Shown here piece after piece: positions 60,393 through 64,000 of a DNA stretch of 64,000 nt. Under the pieces are notes generated by a model. It ran no database searches and was not told the DNA's origin. It saw nothing but the letters and a program-made list of their open reading frames with translations. The position numbers and the translations under genes are program-made. Source of the DNA: Candidatus Nanopelagicales bacterium. Its GTDB lineage: Bacteria > Actinomycetota > Actinomycetes > S36-B12. The stretch lies in contig JABAYF010000003.1 of assembly GCA_018609125.1 (NCBI GenBank), positions 72,879-136,878 on the forward strand, given 5' to 3'. Within the stretch, counting starts at the first letter, position 1, and every line of letters starts with the position of its first letter.

Positions 60393-61289
60393 ATGATTCG
60401 ACCTTTTTCATTAGCTGCGGCGATTCTTGCCATGGCCCTACTTGCCAGCATCAGTCTCGTGTCGCCACCGCTCTCGCAGGCGGCGTCCTACCGATACTGG
60501 ACGTACTGGCTCGACCGTGATGGTGGCTGGTCATTTTCTAGCCTCGGACCCGCGTTTCGGACCCCGGCCGATGGCTCCGTTGAAGGCTGGAGATTCGGGG
60601 TCACCGCTGTGGTTGGGGATACGCCACCACGAGCGGCGGCATCTTTTGCCGCAGTATGTGGCGATACGCCGAGTGAAGAGGGGCGCAAGCGCGTTGCTCT
60701 CATCGTTGATCCCGGGTTCACCCAGGATGCACCAGCGGGTGAGTCTGGTGGTTCTGCGTGGGCGCGGTGTGTTGTGGCGGGTATCGATGCGACGGGCTTT
60801 GACATTGTGACCAGCCAGGTTTCGGTGCGTACCCAGCGTGGATTGATTTGCAGCCTCAATGGTTTTCCGGCCAGTGAATGTGCCGTCACGCTGCGCGATC
60901 CCGATCCACAACCGACCTCCACCGCACCTGCACCGGTGCCTCAGCGCACCGCGTCGCTATCGCCGGTACCTGAACCAACAGCCATCGCTCCGACCGAATC
61001 GGCACCATCGGTTAGCCCAAATACACCGGAGGTGGCGGTAGCGACAACCCTCCCGAAGACCACTCCCACCAATCTGACCCCCCCGCCGAACACCGCCGAA
61101 TCGCCAGTCATCGAGACCGCAGATGACACGATCGTTCTTGCCGCTGACCCTAGCCCTGCACCGGGTGAAGAGTTACCCGCATCGGGCTGGACCGCAGCCC
61201 TAGTCATCATGGCTATTGCACTACTCGGTGGTGGCGCAGTGGCGATGGCTCGACGTCGACGGCTGCGTCGCTGGAATGATCTTCCGTGA
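60393..61289 (+). CDS. SCO2322-family secreted surface protein
   Basis: A 298-residue exported protein. A signal peptide (about residues 1-31) leads to a small domain starting ASYRYWTYWLDRDGGWSFSS and running to about residue 170, with conserved WRFGV and several Cys (VCGDTP, ARCVVAG, LICSLNG). A long Pro/Thr/Ser-rich linker (about 170-255) follows. LPASG at residues 261-265, a helix and RRRRLRR make a sortase-type ending. It lies between the transcobalamin-like gene and ecfT and overlaps ecfT by GTGA. It could present or hand over B12 at the surface. Role inferred from context. Confidence 0.82.
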   Translation: MIRPFSLAAAILAMALLASISLVSPPLSQAASYRYWTYWLDRDGGWSFSSLGPAFRTPADGSVEGWRFGVTAVVGDTPPRAAASFAAVCGDTPSEEGRKRVALIVDPGFTQDAPAGESGGSAWARCVVAGIDATGFDIVTSQVSVRTQRGLICSLNGFPASECAVTLRDPDPQPTSTAPAPVPQRTASLSPVPEPTAIAPTESAPSVSPNTPEVAVATTLPKTTPTNLTPPPNTAESPVIETADDTIVLAADPSPAPGEELPASGWTAALVIMAIALLGGGAVAMARRRRLRRWNDLP

Positions 61290-62389
61290 CGCCACGACTA
61301 CACGCGGCCGCGTGGTGGCTGTGGGCGCTTGCACTTGCTGTCACTGCTTCACGCACTACGAACCCGCTGCTACTGCTACCTATCACCTGTGTTGCCGCCT
61401 TCGTCGTAGCCGCCCGCAGATCCTCCGCGCCCTGGGGTAGGGCATTTGGTTACTTCGTGAAACTCGGCGTGGTCATCATCGTCATTCGAACGCTTTTTGC
61501 GGTGATCTTCGCCGGTTCCAGCGGTGGGGATGTGCTGTGGGTACTCCCAGTGGTGCCGCTACCCGGATGGCTCTCGGGAATCACCCTCGGTGGATCAGTG
61601 TCGACCCAACTAGTCATCGGTGCTTTTTCCGCTGGGTTACAACTGGCCACGATTCTCATCTGTGTCGGTGCGGCGAACTCACTTGCTTCCCCCGCACGAC
61701 TCCTTAAGTCCGTACCGGCGGCGCTGTATGAACTAGGCGTGGCAGTCGTGGTTGCTATTACCTTTGCACCGCAATTGATTTCTGACCTCCTCAGACTGCG
61801 GTCGGTGCGCAAACTGCGTGGCCGTCCCACTCGAGGATTGCGCGGGTTGGTGGCAGTCACGCTTCCCGTCATTGAAGGTGCGCTCAGTCGATCAATCACA
61901 CTGGCTGCCGCGATGGATGCTCGCGGGTACGGGCGTTTGGGTGATCGATCATCACAACTGCGCTATCTCACTGCTGGCTTGCTGCTGCTCAGCCTCAGCA
62001 TGAGCGTCATTGGCATTTACGGGTTCCTTGATGCCTCCGCACCATTGCTGCTAGGGCTGCCCCTGCTCGTGCTCGGACTCGCTGCTGGACTCAGCGCCGT
62101 TGCCCTGGGTAGCCGGGGCACCCCCCGCACCAGGTACCGACCTGACACCTGGGAATGGCGCGAATGGGCGACAGTGCTGTCAGCGATGGTCCCCGCTGTC
62201 ATCGTGAGTCTGTACTCCGCCTGGCAGCCACTATTAATGTCACCCACCTGGCAACCCCTGTCCTGGATGGTGCCACCCCTGTTGACTCTCGCTGCGGTCC
62301 TTGTCGCGGTACTGCCCGCCTGGGTTGCCCCAGACGAATCAGCCAACACTGCCAAGCAACTTCCCCAACCTGCGCTGGTCCAGGCATGA
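61286..62389 (+). CDS. ecfT: ECF transporter transmembrane component EcfT (CbiQ family)
   Basis: Scaffold subunit of an energy-coupling-factor vitamin transporter. The 367-residue protein has about eight helices, longer than the usual five or six. The cytoplasmic coupling helices carry LLRLRSVRKLRGRPTRG and the AAAMDARGYGRLGDRS block; the ARG pattern contacts the ATPases. The GTG start overlaps the SCO2322-family stop, and ecfA starts inside its own stop. The B12 riboswitch upstream implies cobalamin or its precursor as the substrate. Confidence 0.9.
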   Translation: MTPRLHAAAWWLWALALAVTASRTTNPLLLLPITCVAAFVVAARRSSAPWGRAFGYFVKLGVVIIVIRTLFAVIFAGSSGGDVLWVLPVVPLPGWLSGITLGGSVSTQLVIGAFSAGLQLATILICVGAANSLASPARLLKSVPAALYELGVAVVVAITFAPQLISDLLRLRSVRKLRGRPTRGLRGLVAVTLPVIEGALSRSITLAAAMDARGYGRLGDRSSQLRYLTAGLLLLSLSMSVIGIYGFLDASAPLLLGLPLLVLGLAAGLSAVALGSRGTPRTRYRPDTWEWREWATVLSAMVPAVIVSLYSAWQPLLMSPTWQPLSWMVPPLLTLAAVLVAVLPAWVAPDESANTAKQLPQPALVQA

Positions 62390-64000
62390 TCAACTTCGAC
62401 AACGTGTCCATTACGTACGCAGATACCACCACCCCGGTACTTCACCGCACGAATCTGACTGTGCCAGAAGGTGATCTGTGCCTAGTTATCGGTGCCACCG
62501 GCAGTGGAAAGTCCACCCTGCTGAAGGCGATCAATGGTCTGGTTCCCCACTTCACCGGAGGCACCTTGCAGGGCCGCATCACCGTCAACGGACGCGATAC
62601 CGCAACGCACCGACCCCGCGATCTAGCCGATGTCGTGGGTTACGTTGCGCAGGATCCACTTTCCGGTTTCGTCACCGACAGCGTAGAAGAAGAACTGGCC
62701 TACACCATGGAATCCCTCGGAGTCCCACCTTCGGTGATGCGCCAACGGGTGGAGGAAGTGCTCGACCTGCTCGCGCTTAGCCACCTGCGCAATCGAGCAC
62801 CACGAACGCTGTCCGGGGGTGAGCGTCAGCGGGTTGCCATCGGCTCAGTCCTCACCGCTCACCCGCGCGTAATCGTGCTCGACGAGCCGACAAGTGCCCT
62901 CGACCCCGGTGCCGCCGAAGAGGTGCTCGCGGCGCTGCAACGTCTGGTGCACGATCTGGGACTGACCATTGTGTTGGCTGAGCACCGACTAGAACGAGTG
63001 TTGGAATTTGCCGACTCCATGATTTATCTGCCCGGATCTGGCAGTCCTGCTCGCATCGGTTCGCCCGAAGAGATCATGGACTCCTCGCCCATCGCACCGG
63101 CGGTTGTCCGTCTAGCACGACTTGCCGGATGGTCACCGCTACCGCTATCCGTCCGTGACGCGCGACGTCATGCGCAATCCCTCCGCGAGGAAATAGCCCT
63201 CGCGCCCTCGTCTGCCGCAGCCGGCCTGCCGCTGCAGCAGGAACGATCGATCGATGTTGTTGACGCGGAAGTGCGCTACGGCGGTACCACTGCCATCGCC
63301 CATGTCAACCTTTCGGCGTCTCCGAGTGAGGTGTTGGCGATCATGGGCCGAAACGGTGCGGGTAAATCCTCACTACTGGGCGCCCTTGCCGGAGCCCGAC
63401 GCCTATCCCAGGGAAGTGTGCGCATCGATGGCGTACCACCTCAATCGCTACGCGGACAGCAGCTAGTCCGCAGCGTGGGCATGGTGCCCCAGGAGCCAAT
63501 GGACCTACTCACCTACACGTCAGTGGAGCGGGAATGCGCCCAAGCCGATAACGACGCGGGAGTGACTCACGGTCATACCGCACAACTGCTGGCGTTGTTT
63601 GCACCCGAGGTTTCCGCCCATGATCATCCGCGGGACCTCTCCGAAGGTCAACGTCTTGCCCTCGCTCTTGCCATCGTCCTGGCCGGAAAACCGCGGGTCA
63701 TCGTCTTAGACGAACCCACCCGAGGACTCGACTACGCAATGAAAACGCGTCTAGCCAGTCACCTGCGGGTTCTGGCCACCGCCGGCCACACCGTGGTGTT
63801 AGCGACCCATGACGTGGAGTTGGTTGCTGACGTTGCCACGCGAGTCGTAGTCTTAGCAGAGGGACTCGTTGTGGCAGATGGTGGCGTTGCCGAAATTGTG
63901 TTGGCATCGCCCATCTTTGCTCCCCAGGTTGCCAAAGTGCTAGCCCACGGTGGCCTGGCCGAGAAAGGCATCCCGCTCACGCCGGAGTCCGTTGCAGACA
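62386..64000 (+). CDS. Two-domain ECF transporter ATPase (C-terminus beyond window)
   Basis: Fused EcfA1-EcfA2 type ATPase; about 538 residues are visible and the frame is open at the edge. The first ATPase has Walker A GATGSGKST (residues 36-44), VAQDPLSGF, signature LSGGERQRVA and VLDEPTSALDP with switch His in LAEHRLERV. The second starts near residue 285 with Walker A GRNGAGKSS, signature LSEGQRLAL, VLDEPTRGLD and THDVEL. It overlaps ecfT by ATGA. Both sites look intact. The S component, if present, should lie beyond 64000. Confidence 0.94.
   Translation, partial: MINFDNVSITYADTTTPVLHRTNLTVPEGDLCLVIGATGSGKSTLLKAINGLVPHFTGGTLQGRITVNGRDTATHRPRDLADVVGYVAQDPLSGFVTDSVEEELAYTMESLGVPPSVMRQRVEEVLDLLALSHLRNRAPRTLSGGERQRVAIGSVLTAHPRVIVLDEPTSALDPGAAEEVLAALQRLVHDLGLTIVLAEHRLERVLEFADSMIYLPGSGSPARIGSPEEIMDSSPIAPAVVRLARLAGWSPLPLSVRDARRHAQSLREEIALAPSSAAAGLPLQQERSIDVVDAEVRYGGTTAIAHVNLSASPSEVLAIMGRNGAGKSSLLGALAGARRLSQGSVRIDGVPPQSLRGQQLVRSVGMVPQEPMDLLTYTSVERECAQADNDAGVTHGHTAQLLALFAPEVSAHDHPRDLSEGQRLALALAIVLAGKPRVIVLDEPTRGLDYAMKTRLASHLRVLATAGHTVVLATHDVELVADVATRVVVLAEGLVVADGGVAEIVLASPIFAPQVAKVLAHGGLAEKGIPLTPESVAD

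Noticed and set aside
1-64000. Mobile element, prophage, CRISPR or rRNA/tRNA genes
   Set aside because: I found no transposase, integrase, repeat-spacer array or RNA gene. All long frames on the coding strand belong to recognisable or plausible chromosomal genes.

Overview
The window is a contiguous piece of a high-GC actinobacterial chromosome, a little over 60 % GC by eye, densely packed with almost no non-coding DNA. Several things point to Actinomycetota: an actinobacterial-type respiratory supercomplex (diheme QcrC, Rieske QcrA with extra membrane helices, QcrB, CtaC/D/E/F), a class II DAHP synthase, heterodimeric lycopene cyclase CrtYc/CrtYd, a PASTA serine/threonine kinase, a PspA-HtpX-PspAB envelope-stress operon, and small actinobacterial conserved proteins. 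I see no rRNA, tRNA, CRISPR array, insertion sequence or prophage. Gene order from about 12.9 to 53.5 kb (metF, idsA-type prenyl synthase, mptA-type mannosyltransferase, PknL/PknB-type kinase, aroG, plsC, SRPBCC genes, fadD15-type ligase, exonuclease/GIY-YIG gene, trpD, ctaE-qcrCAB, ctaC, adoK, erpA, glycerate kinase) closely follows the order I recall for Mycobacterium tuberculosis Rv2172c-Rv2205c. The window is therefore mostly conserved core chromosome into which carotenoid genes have been inserted.

Layout. 1-2.5 kb: rip1 (cut by the window edge) and dxr. 2.6-6.9 kb: an aminotransferase, an MFS transporter, a YbaK-type deacylase and an AI-2E-type exporter. 7.0-11.3 kb: a hydrolase followed by cruF-, cruG- and crtD-like carotenoid tailoring genes. 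11.3-13.8 kb: a K+/H+ antiporter and metF. 13.8-19.7 kb: crtE, crtI, an MptA/B-type mannosyltransferase, crtB, and crtYc-crtYd on the other strand. 19.7-30.4 kb: a PASTA kinase, class II DAHP synthase, a phosphofructokinase with pyrophosphate-type residues, glycerol kinase, plsC, an esterase, a ROK glucokinase and two SRPBCC proteins. 30.5-41 kb: an acyl-CoA ligase, a NarL-type two-component pair, a GT87-like membrane transferase, an M48 protease, two tiny cysteine-rich proteins, a DEDDh-GIY-YIG nuclease, trpD and an orphan receiver. 41-48.7 kb: ctaE-qcrC-qcrA-qcrB facing ctaC-ctaD-ctaF, with a diverged duplicate of the qcrB 3' end and a long hairpin between them. 48.9-54.7 kb: a degenerate NifS-like protein, aat, an adenosine-kinase-like PfkB protein, erpA, glycerate kinase and nadA. 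54.7-58.9 kb: the psp operon, a DUF3043 protein and an aldo/keto reductase. 59-64 kb: a cobalamin riboswitch followed by a transcobalamin-like secreted protein, an SCO2322-family surface protein, EcfT and a two-domain EcfA (cut by the window edge).

How the parts work together. Dxr supplies isoprenoid precursors; CrtE, CrtB, CrtI and CrtYcd would make a cyclised C40 carotenoid; CruF, CrtD-like and CruG-like enzymes could hydrate, desaturate and glycosylate its open end, giving a myxol-glycoside-like pigment. The two respiratory operons together encode a bc1-aa3 supercomplex. The last operon looks like a riboswitch-controlled vitamin B12 capture and ECF uptake system whose substrate-binding S component is not in view.

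The strongest window-wide pattern is promoter architecture: at least sixteen genes have a TANNNT -10 hexamer exactly 6 or 7 nt before the start codon, the geometry of leaderless transcripts. A smaller set has conventional ribosome binding sites. This pattern helps fix many start codons.
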